11,364 bases of DNA from NCBI GenBank assembly GCA_937874345.1, contig CALNBT010000018.1, forward strand, positions 1-11,364. The letters run 5' to 3'. Made by a program: the position numbers and the translations under genes. This document shows positions 1 to 8,496 of this stretch, piece after piece. How positions within the stretch are numbered: position 1 is the first letter of the stretch; the number at the start of each line of letters is the position of its first letter. The stretch comes from an uncultured Prevotella sp. (GTDB taxonomy: Bacteria > Bacteroidota > Bacteroidia > Bacteroidales > Bacteroidaceae). Under the pieces are notes generated by a model, which was not told where the DNA came from, did no database searches, and saw nothing but the letters and a program-made list of their open reading frames with translations.

Positions 1-2280
1 TCTGCTACCATCTGCATAATAGTAAACAATGCCACTATTGAGCTGTACAATTCGACCTGAGGTAAATACTCCTCCATTTTCAAGTTCCTTTCCGAGTGCC
101 TGATAGTTTACGGTATATTCCTTGTTTAATTCCAAATTATCGAAGAGATAAGGTATTGAAATGGTGCTATTAGGACTAATGGAAACAGGAATTGTCTGTG
201 TTGGGCCTCCCCACATAGAACCATCGCCAATGTTTCTACTCCACAACTGGATTTTCAGATCACCAACAAATGTATCTGTTAAACTTGGGTTGGTGATATC
301 AACCATACCATCTATGAATTTGCCATATAAGACATTTCCATTCCGGTTTTGATAAACCACATTTGCCACCTTTAGCGGCATTCCTTGTACATCATTGGTA
401 ATCTCTACGCTGCTGTGCGCAAGAACATTCTTGCCGGCACCATCGAATGCCAACCACAAATTGTATGTTCCTGCCTCTTGAGGAGTGAAAAAGAATGACG
501 TACACGTAGAATCATTTGAGGCAACTTCAACAGCAGAACGACTTGTTTCGCTACCCATGGCAGTTGTTTTACTAGCAAAGAGGTGAATCTCTCCATAATA
601 TTCTGTACCGGGGTTCTTAAATACAACATTGACCATTTGTTGGCGGTTAATAGATTTTGTACCAATAACATCAATTTTGTCGGCAACCAATTCCGGTTTA
701 TGGAAGCTCAGTGTAGCGTTACCATTGTCATCAACATCAGCGATGATGTAGTAGTATCGTGTATCAAAACTGGTCTGCCAGTTACCTGCAGGATACAAGA
801 GTTTGCACATCGGAACGATTTTATAGGATCCCTTTGGCAAACCGGTTACAGAAAATCCCTGATGAATATAGGTGTTGACATAAATGTATTTGGTTACAGT
901 TTGATCAACAGTTACCATTCCATTGTTATAAACATTGCCTACAGGCGTTAGGGTACCATCATCTTGTAAAACGCCAATACCCAACGAATAATTGCGGTTG
1001 GCACCCGTCCAATTGACAAAATTGCTGGTAATAACATTTCCATCAATTTGGGTATCATTGATTGACAGACCATAGGTGTCTGCAGGAGCAGGAGGTGCTG
1101 GTATGTTATCTGGAAGTTTCATCCCGATAATGGCATCCTGTCCCATGGAATAACCGTCACTGCTTGAGCTTGACCCAATTCCAGAATTGTCATTAGGGTT
1201 CAAGATGGCAATGCGGAAATAGCCATCATCCATACCACCCCACCCCCAGTTTACATGGAAAAGTCCTTCACCATCGTAACCATCAATCACAAAAGCATGA
1301 GCCCCGCCAGATGACCCACCTCCATAGGGAACTGGGTGATTCGTAGCCAATTCGTTATAAATCATATCATTCCATTGCGCGATCGTAAACTTCTCACGTT
1401 CAACCAAATGCAATCCGTCATCAAATCCAAAACTCTTTTTCAAGCCTTCTATCGCTGCAGGATAACCTGCTCCTGATGATGGGCCATAACCCATTCGAAC
1501 CAATTGTCCCACATAAAGCATTAACGATGATACAGCATCCTTCTCGGCCTGGGTACTGGCATCTGAATAGGTGTCGCGCATATGATCCCAATCTATCGTT
1601 GTTCCGGCAGGAATAGCAGGCATCGTAACTTTCTTGTTGGCACCACTCGTAAAGGTATATGAAGGCAAATCGCTCAAAAGTGCATTGGGATATTTGTAAT
1701 AACCAATAACTTGCGCTAAAGCAGTTGCAACACAACCCGTCGCACTTAAGCCACCCAAAGTTCCATCATCATTATAATAATGAGGCGTTTTGAGGTTATA
1801 AGGATCACCTTGATTCCACCTGGATGTTATCAATGGATCAATAGCGTGGCGAGCTACTTGTACTGCTCCTGGCACTCCTTTGGCACGCTGAACTGATGTC
1901 TCGGCGACATTATGATCATCCAACCCTTTAATTGCATCGGCATACGATTGTAAGAAAGCCCGCATGTTATCGGGCATGTTATTGATATCAAATGATCCAT
2001 GATCAGTATATCCTAAGATTCCATCAATACGATCATCTCCAGAGGTAACAACAAAACCAGCATCATTGCCGACATTGAAAACATAATAATAAGAGTTTTG
2101 CTGCTGAACAGGACTCTTTTTTGCAGCCCGATAAGCAATCTTCGGTTGATCGGGAAGTACAATACCACGTTTAGAGAGAAATTCTTTTGCAACTGCTTTG
2201 GCGGTTTCACGGTCAACGGGGGCCGCAAAAAATGAAACACTAACTAAAAGGTAAATACTGATGAGTAAAATTTTCTTCAT
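1..2280 (-). CDS. Secreted C10-family (streptopain/interpain-like) cysteine peptidase, C-terminus beyond window
   Basis: This is a secreted papain-fold cysteine protease of peptidase family C10. The frame is open from the ATG at 2280 to the left edge (760 codons, no stop), so the 3' end is missing. Residues 1 to about 20 form a signal peptide (MKKILL, a hydrophobic run, then SFFAA). Residues of about 21-130 resemble the inhibitory Spi-type propeptide. The catalytic Cys183 lies in SATGCVATALAQV. His328 lies in GGAHAFVIDGYDG, followed by HVNWGWGG with N344, W345 and W347. The Cys-His spacing (145) is close to that of streptopain. A Pro/Ala-rich linker near 390-400 leads into at least 360 residues of probable beta-sandwich domains, much longer than streptopain and more like Prevotella interpain. 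A second ATG directly upstream (2281-2283) is an equally possible start. The family call is secure. The likely role in host or dietary protein degradation is inferred. Confidence 0.9.
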   Translation of the reverse strand, partial: MKKILLISIYLLVSVSFFAAPVDRETAKAVAKEFLSKRGIVLPDQPKIAYRAAKKSPVQQQNSYYYVFNVGNDAGFVVTSGDDRIDGILGYTDHGSFDINNMPDNMRAFLQSYADAIKGLDDHNVAETSVQRAKGVPGAVQVARHAIDPLITSRWNQGDPYNLKTPHYYNDDGTLGGLSATGCVATALAQVIGYYKYPNALLSDLPSYTFTSGANKKVTMPAIPAGTTIDWDHMRDTYSDASTQAEKDAVSSLMLYVGQLVRMGYGPSSGAGYPAAIEGLKKSFGFDDGLHLVEREKFTIAQWNDMIYNELATNHPVPYGGGSSGGAHAFVIDGYDGEGLFHVNWGWGGMDDGYFRIAILNPNDNSGIGSSSSSDGYSMGQDAIIGMKLPDNIPAPPAPADTYGLSINDTQIDGNVITSNFVNWTGANRNYSLGIGVLQDDGTLTPVGNVYNNGMVTVDQTVTKYIYVNTYIHQGFSVTGLPKGSYKIVPMCKLLYPAGNWQTSFDTRYYYIIADVDDNGNATLSFHKPELVADKIDVIGTKSINRQQMVNVVFKNPGTEYYGEIHLFASKTTAMGSETSRSAVEVASNDSTCTSFFFTPQEAGTYNLWLAFDGAGKNVLAHSSVEITNDVQGMPLKVANVVYQNRNGNVLYGKFIDGMVDITNPSLTDTFVGDLKIQLWSRNIGDGSMWGGPTQTIPVSISPNSTISIPYLFDNLELNKEYTVNYQALGKELENGGVFTSGRIVQLNSGIVYYYADGSR

Positions 2281-2330
2281 CATTAGATTGTTTAGTATGG
2301 ATTATTAATTTAAAAGAAAGTAATTATGTG

Positions 2331-2362
2331 CAAATATACACATTATTTCTGATTATAAACAA
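2331..2362 (-). promoter_or_regulatory. Probable Bacteroidetes-type promoter of the C10 peptidase gene
   Basis: Read on the minus strand, TATATTTG (2338 down to 2331) matches the Bacteroidetes -7 consensus TAnnTTTG. A TTG at 2362-2360 lies 21 bp upstream as a plausible -33 element. The spacing is slightly longer than the usual 19-20 bp. The motif is about 50 bp upstream of the start codon. Confidence 0.5.
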
Positions 2363-2465
2363 TAAGATGTATGAAACTTAATCATATAATTCGATTAGAT
2401 AAATAATATTGTTCGTTTGATAAGTGAAATCTTTTGTTGTGAACGATCACCGGTTTCAGGTTACA

Positions 2466-2499
2466 AATAATGATTGCAACGGATGCGACAACCATTATT
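2466..2499. repeat. Imperfect inverted repeat in the peptidase/dxs intergenic region
   Basis: AATAATG at 2466-2472 pairs with CATTATT at 2493-2499. After one mismatch, TTG (2474-2476) pairs with CAA (2489-2491), giving 10 of 11 possible pairs around a loop of about 12 nt. No T-tract follows, so it is not an obvious terminator. Its position between two divergent promoters would suit an operator, but a chance match in AT-rich DNA is possible. Confidence 0.3.
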
Positions 2500-2568
2500 A
2501 CAGAGTTGTTAAGAGCGGAAAGTTGAATGTTTTCAAATTATATGCGAAGCTTAAAAATCAGGATCATA

Positions 2569-2599
2569 TTTAATTGTTCACATTATTTTATTATCTTTG
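2569..2599 (+). promoter_or_regulatory. Probable promoter of the dxs-trkA-trkH-manA cluster
   Basis: TATCTTTG at 2592-2599 fits the Bacteroidetes -7 consensus TAnnTTTG and is followed by CA, a common extension. TTTA at 2569-2572 sits exactly 19 bp upstream and matches three of four bases of the -33 TTTG. The element ends about 24 bp before the dxs ATG, giving a short leader. Confidence 0.6.
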
Positions 2600-2623
2600 C
2601 ATTGTATATAAGTTAACAGCTTG

Positions 2624-4513
2624 ATGGGCAATAATAAATTAAGACTTTTAAATCAAATCTCATATCCGGAAGACCTTCGGAAACTTAAAGTGGAACAACT
2701 TCCCCAAGTTTGTAAAGAACTCAGGGAAGATATAATAAAAGAAGTTTCAGTCAATCCCGGCCATTTTGCATCTTCATTAGGTGCTGTAGAGATTACAGTT
2801 GCCTTACATTATGTCTTTAACACTCCTGCAGACAAACTCGTTTGGGATGTTGGACATCAAGCCTATGGGCATAAGATATTGACAGGCAGAAAAGACTTGT
2901 TCTATACCAACCGAAAACTACACGGTTTGCGTCCTTTCCCATCCCCGATAGAAAGTGAGTATGACACATTCACCTGTGGGCATGCATCAAATTCCATTTC
3001 GGCAGCATTAGGCATGGCAGTTGCCGCTAAACAGAATCATGATAAAGATAAGAAAATCGTTGCTATCATTGGTGATGGCGCAATGAGCGGAGGGTTAGCC
3101 TTTGAAGGATTGAACAACGTTTCATCGACATCGAATGATTTGTTGATTATTTTGAATGATAATGACATGAGTATTGATCACGCCGTAGGAGGCATGGAAA
3201 AATATCTTTTATCGCTTGACACAAATGCAACATACAACAGAATAAGATTCAAGGCTTCTCAATGGTTAAACCAACGAGGCTATCTGAATGAAAATAGGAA
3301 GAAAGGCATTATCAGATTAAATAACGCCATCAAATCTGCTATCAGCCATCAGCAAAATATCTTTGAAGGAATGAACATTCGATACTTTGGTCCATTCGAT
3401 GGACATAATGTTATCGAAATAGTACGGATGCTGCGTCAGCTGAAAGACATGAAAGGGCCAAAACTGCTACACCTCCATACAACGAAAGGAAAAGGATACA
3501 AGCCTGCAGAGATTTCACAAGTAGAATGGCATGCACCGGGAAAATTTGATGTTGAGACGGGTAAAAGAATCCTTCAGAATTGTTCAAATCTGCCTCCGCT
3601 CTATCAAGAAGTCTTTGGTAAAACACTTCTTGAACTCGCCAAACAAAACCCCCGCATTGTGGGAATTACTCCAGCCATGCCAACAGGATGCTCAATGAAT
3701 ATATTGATGAAAGCGATGCCGGATAGAGCTTTTGATGTAGGAATAGCCGAAGGTCATTCTGTAACATTCTCAGCTGGGCTTGCAAAAGAAGGATTACAGC
3801 CTTTCTGCAATATTTATAGTTCGTTTTCACAACGTGCTTATGACAATATCATCCACGATTTAGCCATTCTAAACTTGCCGGTTGTTTTATGCCTAGACCG
3901 GGCAGGCTTAGTTGGAGAAGATGGCCCTACTCATCATGGCGCATTCGATATGGCCGCCTTGAGAGCTATTCCAAATCTTACGATTGCATCACCCATGGAT
4001 GAAAAAGAGTTAAGACGACTGATGTACACTGCTCAACTTCCTGATAAAGGGACATTTGTCATTCGTTATCCAAGAGGTAGAGGAGTTAACACTCAATGGC
4101 AATGTACGTTGGAAGAGGTTCAAGTTGGATCAGGTCGAAAGATTCATGATGGTAAAGACGTTGCAGTTCTATCCATAGGACCTATTGGGAACGATGTAGA
4201 ACAAGCAATTAAGGAGCTGACAAACGTCCGTTCTGTTGCCCATTACGATATGAGATTTCTTAAACCACTAGACGAAGATCTGTTAAATGAAGTTGGTCAA
4301 AAATTCGACAAAGTTATTACAATTGAAGATGGTGTAAGAAATGGAGGCTTTGGTTCTGCAGTCCTTGAGTGGTTTAATGACCATGGATTCAAGCCTACCA
4401 TCAAACGTTTAGGATTGCCAGACGAATTTGTAGAACACGGAACGATACCCGAACTAAGAACTATTGTTGGTTTAAACCGTGATAGTATTAAACAAGAGAT
4501 CATAGACTGTTAA
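2624..4513 (+). CDS. dxs: 1-deoxy-D-xylulose-5-phosphate synthase
   Basis: This cytosolic, thiamine-diphosphate-dependent enzyme condenses pyruvate with glyceraldehyde 3-phosphate to DXP, the first step of the MEP isoprenoid pathway and a precursor for thiamine and pyridoxal. The 629 residues match the normal DXS length. The ThDP/Mg motif is GDGAMSGG (150-157, D151) with N180 in NDNDMSI. H285 lies in HTTKGKGY. The catalytic glutamate is E376 in VGIAEGHSVTFSAG. The transketolase-like pyrimidine domain has DRAGLVGEDGPTHHGAFD (from D425). The position after E376 is Gly where the E. coli-type motif has Gln, a variant I believe is common in Bacteroidetes. ATG at 2624 is preferred over the in-frame TTG one codon upstream. 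It is the first gene of a same-strand cluster, with trkA following after 56 bp. Confidence 0.97.
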   Translation: MGNNKLRLLNQISYPEDLRKLKVEQLPQVCKELREDIIKEVSVNPGHFASSLGAVEITVALHYVFNTPADKLVWDVGHQAYGHKILTGRKDLFYTNRKLHGLRPFPSPIESEYDTFTCGHASNSISAALGMAVAAKQNHDKDKKIVAIIGDGAMSGGLAFEGLNNVSSTSNDLLIILNDNDMSIDHAVGGMEKYLLSLDTNATYNRIRFKASQWLNQRGYLNENRKKGIIRLNNAIKSAISHQQNIFEGMNIRYFGPFDGHNVIEIVRMLRQLKDMKGPKLLHLHTTKGKGYKPAEISQVEWHAPGKFDVETGKRILQNCSNLPPLYQEVFGKTLLELAKQNPRIVGITPAMPTGCSMNILMKAMPDRAFDVGIAEGHSVTFSAGLAKEGLQPFCNIYSSFSQRAYDNIIHDLAILNLPVVLCLDRAGLVGEDGPTHHGAFDMAALRAIPNLTIASPMDEKELRRLMYTAQLPDKGTFVIRYPRGRGVNTQWQCTLEEVQVGSGRKIHDGKDVAVLSIGPIGNDVEQAIKELTNVRSVAHYDMRFLKPLDEDLLNEVGQKFDKVITIEDGVRNGGFGSAVLEWFNDHGFKPTIKRLGLPDEFVEHGTIPELRTIVGLNRDSIKQEIIDC

Positions 4514-4569
4514 GACCATCTTTATCTTATCGACGCTAGCAACCATCTAAAACGACAACTTTTTACAAT

Positions 4570-5913
4570 ATGAGAATAATCATCTGCGGCGCTTTTGATA
4601 TTGGTATCCATCTGGCGAAGATGCTGTCTACCAATCATGAAGATATCATTCTGATTGATGATAACGAAGAGAGATTAGCTCTGATTGGTTCTAGTTTTGA
4701 CCTCCTGACAATCAATGCATCGCCAACAAGTGTCAAAGCACTACGAAATGCTGGAGCAGATCTTGCTGACCTCTTCGTTGCAGTTACACCGGATGAATGT
4801 TTAAACATCACTGCTTGCGTTTTGGCAAAAGCGATCGGTGCGAAGAAAACCGTTGCGAAAATAAACAATAATGAGTATATTGAGCAAGATCTTAAAGGTC
4901 TTCTTAATAAATTGGGGATAGATTCAGTTATTTATCCTGAGCAATTGGCAGCCAAAGACATTAGCAACAGCCTGGAAATGTCGTGGGTTCGGCAACGATT
5001 GGATATTCATGACGGGGCATTGGTGATGCTAACGATCAAATTAAGAGAAACTTGCGAAATACTCAACAATCCTTTAAAAAATCTTTGCGGCCCTGATGAT
5101 CCTTATCATGTAGTGGCTATCAAGCGTCAAAACGAAACCATTATTCCTGGAGGTAATGATGAGTTAAAGCTGTATGATCTAGTCTTCTTCATGACTACTC
5201 CTGAATATATTCCCTATATTCGTAAGATTGTTGGCAAAGAATATTATGTAGATGTGCAGAATGTCTTTGTGATGGGAGGAGGCAATACTGCCGTCTGTGC
5301 AGTCAACTCCTTACCAAGCTACTTGAACGTCAAGCTCTTCGAAATTAATGAAAAACGTTGCGAAGAACTTAATGACTTACTGGATTCCGATAGAACCCTC
5401 ATCATCAACGGCGACGGACGCGATATCCAGTTACTCACTGAAGAAGGCATCAAGCAGGCACAGGCTTTCGTTTCCCTAACCGACAATGCAGAAACCAATA
5501 TTCTTGCCTGCTTAACGGCCAAAAGGCTTGGAGTGAGAAAGACAATCGCTATGGTAGAACATGTTGATTATGTGAATATTGCTGAAAGTTTGGATATCGG
5601 TACTATCATTAATAAGAAAAGCATCGCTGCCAGTCATATTTACCAGATGATGCTAGATGACAACGTTAACAACATGCGATTTATCAATTCAGTAAATGCT
5701 GATGTAGCAGAATTGATACCTAAAGAAAATTCAAAGGTTACAAAGAGACCAATGAAAGACCTTGGATTACCAAAAGGAATCACCTTCGGAGGATTGGTCA
5801 GAAACAATAAAGGATTGCTCATCTCTGGAGACACACAGATACAAAGCGGTGACATCGTTATGGTTTTCTGTCAAGACCACAAGATGAAATTGGTAGAAAA
5901 ATACTTCCTTTAA
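4570..5913 (+). CDS. trkA: Trk-system K+ transport nucleotide-binding protein TrkA
   Basis: This peripheral cytoplasmic gating subunit of a Trk/Ktr-type K+ uptake system binds nucleotides (NAD(H) or ATP/ADP) and controls TrkH. At 447 residues it has the usual double arrangement RCK-N/RCK-C/RCK-N/RCK-C. The first Rossmann motif is CGAFDIGIHLA (6-16), with acidic D30 ending strand 2 (ILIDDNEER). The second begins near 232 (VFVMGGGNTAVCAV), with E258 in FEINEKR. The TrkA-C domains are around 140-225 and 370-447, the latter ending with a typical SGDIVMVFC segment. Both glycine-rich loops are non-canonical: F9 replaces the middle Gly of GxGxxG in the first, and Ala replaces the last Gly in the second. 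The start is the ATG 56 bp after dxs. trkH follows after 23 bp, which supports co-transcription and complex formation. Confidence 0.95.
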   Translation: MRIIICGAFDIGIHLAKMLSTNHEDIILIDDNEERLALIGSSFDLLTINASPTSVKALRNAGADLADLFVAVTPDECLNITACVLAKAIGAKKTVAKINNNEYIEQDLKGLLNKLGIDSVIYPEQLAAKDISNSLEMSWVRQRLDIHDGALVMLTIKLRETCEILNNPLKNLCGPDDPYHVVAIKRQNETIIPGGNDELKLYDLVFFMTTPEYIPYIRKIVGKEYYVDVQNVFVMGGGNTAVCAVNSLPSYLNVKLFEINEKRCEELNDLLDSDRTLIINGDGRDIQLLTEEGIKQAQAFVSLTDNAETNILACLTAKRLGVRKTIAMVEHVDYVNIAESLDIGTIINKKSIAASHIYQMMLDDNVNNMRFINSVNADVAELIPKENSKVTKRPMKDLGLPKGITFGGLVRNNKGLLISGDTQIQSGDIVMVFCQDHKMKLVEKYFL

Positions 5914-5936
5914 GCACATAGGCAAAGCGCAAACAA

Positions 5937-7394
5937 ATGATCAATTACAAAACGATATTAAAAGTATTAGGCACATTGAGCTTTATTGAAGCACTAATGA
6001 TGCTTTTATGCTTTGGGATATGCCTTTTGTATAGAGAAGATGACTTTATGCCATTCCTGATATCAGTGATGATTTGTTTGTTGTTTGGTTTCCTGCTCAA
6101 ATATTTTGGCCGTGAATCAGACAACACACTAATGCGGAAAGATGCCTATTTAGTAGTAACATTGGCATGGCTTTTTTTTAGTTCTTTGGGCACCTTGCCT
6201 TTTTTGTTTAGTGGCTACATCACAAATTTCACAGATGCTTTCTTCGAAAATATGTCTGGATTTACCAGTACCGGTGCAACAATTCTTGATAACGTTCAAG
6301 CTCTCCCGCATGGACTGCTGTTTTGGAGATCGTTGACACAATGGGTTGGAGGCTTAGGGATTGTGTTTTTTACAGTTGCCTTGTTACCGTCTCTTACAGG
6401 TGGTTCGGTAAAAATCTTTGCTGCTGAATCAACAGGACCCATAAAGACAAAGTTGCATCCTCGTCTTTCATCGAATGTTAAATTGATTTTATCTGTTTAT
6501 CTTGTTCTTACTATTGCCTGCATCATTAGTTTCATGTTTTTCGGAATGGACTGGTTCAGCGCCGTTAACTACGCTATGACTTCTACTGCAACAGGGGGAT
6601 TCTCTATTCATAACAATAGTCTTGAATTTTTCAATTCACCTGCTATAGACTATACCTGTGCATTATTCTGCTTTTTATCCGGGACCAACTTTACTTTACT
6701 CTACCTGTTTGCCAGTAAACATGATTTGAAGACGCTATATAAAAATTCCGAATTCAAGTTTTACTTTTCAATTGTCTTTATCTTCACTGTGTTTGTGATG
6801 ATTCAGCTCATCATAAAACTACAATATCCTGTCGAAGAAGCATTCCGGTCCAGTCTATTTCAAGTTGTTTCGATTATCACCACTACAGGGCTTTTCAATG
6901 ACGATGCAGGCAAATGGCCTCATGTTACATGGGCGATATTAGGCTTTTGCATGTTTTTGGGTGCCAGCTCGGGTTCTACCAGTGGCGGACTCAAATGTAT
7001 CCGAGGAGTCATGTTGCTGAAATGTATCCGTAATGAATTCATGCAAATATTGCATCCTAATGCTGTTGTACCACTTAAAATAGATGGTATAAGCATCACA
7101 AATCAAACAAGAAATACGCTTTTGTCCTTTTTTGCGACTTACCTCTTGCTGGTTGGCCTATCAACCTTTGTGCTGATGCTGGCTAAGGTAGACAGTACCA
7201 ATGCGATTACCATTGTACTGAGTAGTATTGGTAACGTAGGCCCTTCGTTTGGATTAGAGATTGGTCCAACCATGAGTTGGAATATATTGCCCAACTTTAT
7301 CAAATGGCTCTGTTCCTTTTTGATGCTTGTTGGTCGTTTAGAAATTTTCAGTGTTCTGGTTATTCTGACTCCTTCCTTTTGGAATAAGAGCTAA
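5937..7394 (+). CDS. trkH: Trk-system K+ transporter, channel subunit TrkH
   Basis: This inner-membrane K+ translocating subunit of the SKT superfamily has four repeated M1-P-M2 units and works with TrkA. Its 485 residues equal the usual TrkH length. All four selectivity-filter loops are visible: TSTGAT (110-115), TSTATGGF (215-222), ITTTGLF (314-320) and SSIGNVGP (429-436), with filter glycines G113, G220, G318 and G432. Hydrophobic segments flank each loop. The Gly/Ser-rich stretch GASSGSTSGGLK (342-353) corresponds to the intramembrane gating loop of the third repeat. Two extra N-terminal membrane segments precede the first repeat, as in TrkH and unlike the shorter KtrB. The start is the ATG 23 bp after the trkA stop, so translation of the pair is probably linked. 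Confidence 0.96.
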   Translation: MINYKTILKVLGTLSFIEALMMLLCFGICLLYREDDFMPFLISVMICLLFGFLLKYFGRESDNTLMRKDAYLVVTLAWLFFSSLGTLPFLFSGYITNFTDAFFENMSGFTSTGATILDNVQALPHGLLFWRSLTQWVGGLGIVFFTVALLPSLTGGSVKIFAAESTGPIKTKLHPRLSSNVKLILSVYLVLTIACIISFMFFGMDWFSAVNYAMTSTATGGFSIHNNSLEFFNSPAIDYTCALFCFLSGTNFTLLYLFASKHDLKTLYKNSEFKFYFSIVFIFTVFVMIQLIIKLQYPVEEAFRSSLFQVVSIITTTGLFNDDAGKWPHVTWAILGFCMFLGASSGSTSGGLKCIRGVMLLKCIRNEFMQILHPNAVVPLKIDGISITNQTRNTLLSFFATYLLLVGLSTFVLMLAKVDSTNAITIVLSSIGNVGPSFGLEIGPTMSWNILPNFIKWLCSFLMLVGRLEIFSVLVILTPSFWNKS

Positions 7395-7438
7395 GTTTTA
7401 ATTTTTACACACATCATCAATATTTTTATACATATAAA

Positions 7439-8401
7439 ATGAAACCATTCAAATTTAATCCCCTACTGAAACAAACCATTTGGGGCGGAAACAAAATTAT
7501 CCCATTCAAGAACCTACATCAGCGTATTGAAAATGTTGGTGAAAGTTGGGAAATCTCTGGTGTAAGAGATAATGAAACTATTGTCATCGATGGAGAATTT
7601 GCAGGCCGTTCATTGAACGATGTTTTGCAAGAACTGAAGGGCAAGTTAGTCGGCGAAGACAACTATAAGCGCTTTGGTAACGAATTTCCCTTACTGATAA
7701 AGTTTATCGATGCCAGACAAGATCTATCTATCCAAGTTCACCCAACCGACGAAATTGCAAAACGACAAGGGAAGGAACGTGGCAAAACCGAGATGTGGTA
7801 TCTAATGGATAGCGATTCAGACGCTAAGTTACGAAGCGGATTAAAGATGGCGATCACTCCTCAGCAGTACAAGGAAATGGTTGAAAACGATACCATCCTC
7901 GATTCTATTGCAGAATATGAAGTGAAAGAAGGCGATTGTTTCTTCCTTCCTGCCGGTCGTATCCACAGCATTGGAAAAGGATGTTTTTTGGCAGAAATTC
8001 AACAAACATCTGATGTAACCTATCGCATTTACGATTTCAAGCGTAAAGACAAAGATGGCAATTACCGTGAACTCCACACCAAAGAAGCAGCAGAATCAAT
8101 CAATTTCTCGGTAGAGAACGATTACCGTACAGAGTATACGCCTATGAAGAATCAAGGTGTCAGTCTGGTACACTGCCCATATTTCAATACAGCTGTTTAC
8201 GATCTTGACGAACCAATGACACTTGATTATAGCGAACTAGACAGTTTTGTTGTGCTGATCGGATTGAAAGGTGAAGGCAGCTTTGTTGACAATGAAGGAA
8301 CCGAAACCAGGTTCAACGCCGGTGAAACAATTCTTTTGCCAGCAACCACTCAAACGATCAAAATAGAAGGAACCATAAAATTCCTTGAAACGTATGTTTA
8401 A
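7439..8401 (+). CDS. manA: Class I mannose-6-phosphate isomerase (short Bacillus-type)
   Basis: This cytosolic zinc enzyme interconverts fructose 6-phosphate and mannose 6-phosphate, supplying mannose-6-P for GDP-mannose and polysaccharide synthesis or feeding mannose into glycolysis. At 320 residues it matches the short B. subtilis-type cupin form rather than the roughly 390-residue E. coli form. Probable Zn ligands are Q99 and H101 (IQVHPTDE), E118 (GKTEMWY) and H176 (LPAGRIHSIGKG). R196 in SDVTYRIYDF is the likely active-site arginine. The N-terminal KPFKFNPLLKQTIWGG is characteristic of the family. It begins 44 bp after trkH with no promoter motif in the gap and ends about 57 bp before a strong hairpin terminator, so it looks like the last gene of the dxs cluster. 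Its link to K+ transport is positional only. Confidence 0.95.
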   Translation: MKPFKFNPLLKQTIWGGNKIIPFKNLHQRIENVGESWEISGVRDNETIVIDGEFAGRSLNDVLQELKGKLVGEDNYKRFGNEFPLLIKFIDARQDLSIQVHPTDEIAKRQGKERGKTEMWYLMDSDSDAKLRSGLKMAITPQQYKEMVENDTILDSIAEYEVKEGDCFFLPAGRIHSIGKGCFLAEIQQTSDVTYRIYDFKRKDKDGNYRELHTKEAAESINFSVENDYRTEYTPMKNQGVSLVHCPYFNTAVYDLDEPMTLDYSELDSFVVLIGLKGEGSFVDNEGTETRFNAGETILLPATTQTIKIEGTIKFLETYV

Positions 8402-8458
8402 GCGACCAACTGTTTCAATGGCGGGATAAAGAGACCTTCTAAAACTAATTAAAATAAG

Positions 8459-8496
8459 CCTGCATTAATGGAAACGCCATTATGCAGGTTTTCTTT
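8459..8496. terminator. Probable bidirectional intrinsic terminator between manA and the DUF4435 gene
   Basis: The left arm (8459-8471) and right arm (8477-8488) form a 12-bp stem, CCTGCA/TGCAGG plus TAATGG/CCATTA. There is one bulged T in the left arm and a 5-nt loop, AAACG. On the plus strand it is followed by TTTTCTTT (8489-8496), a standard terminator for the dxs-manA cluster. On the minus strand the stem is followed by CTTATTTTAATT, weaker but T-rich, so it may also stop the converging transcript. The right arm includes the stop codon and last codons of the minus-strand gene. Confidence 0.8.

Larger units (their letters stand above)
2281..2623. other. Divergent intergenic region between the C10 peptidase gene and dxs
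   Basis: About 340 bp of AT-rich sequence with no convincing gene. It holds the minus-strand promoter motif for the peptidase gene near its left end, the plus-strand promoter motif for dxs near its right end, and an imperfect inverted repeat in the middle (2466-2499). I see no tRNA and no recognisable riboswitch. Confidence 0.6.

Noticed and set aside
583..951. Plus-strand open frame of 122 codons inside the peptidase gene
   Set aside because: It lies wholly antisense to the continuous C10 peptidase frame, has no promoter motif and its translation resembles no protein family.
2621..2623. TTG one codon upstream of the dxs ATG as start
   Set aside because: An ATG follows immediately and no ribosome binding signal favours the TTG.
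3411..3626. Minus-strand open frame within dxs
   Set aside because: It is antisense to a well-supported enzyme gene, with low-complexity hydrophobic translation and no start signals.
3749..3757. Gly instead of Gln after the catalytic Glu of DXS (EGH rather than EQH) as a possible defect
   Set aside because: The catalytic Glu and following His are intact, and I believe this variant is usual in Bacteroidetes, so loss of function is not supported.
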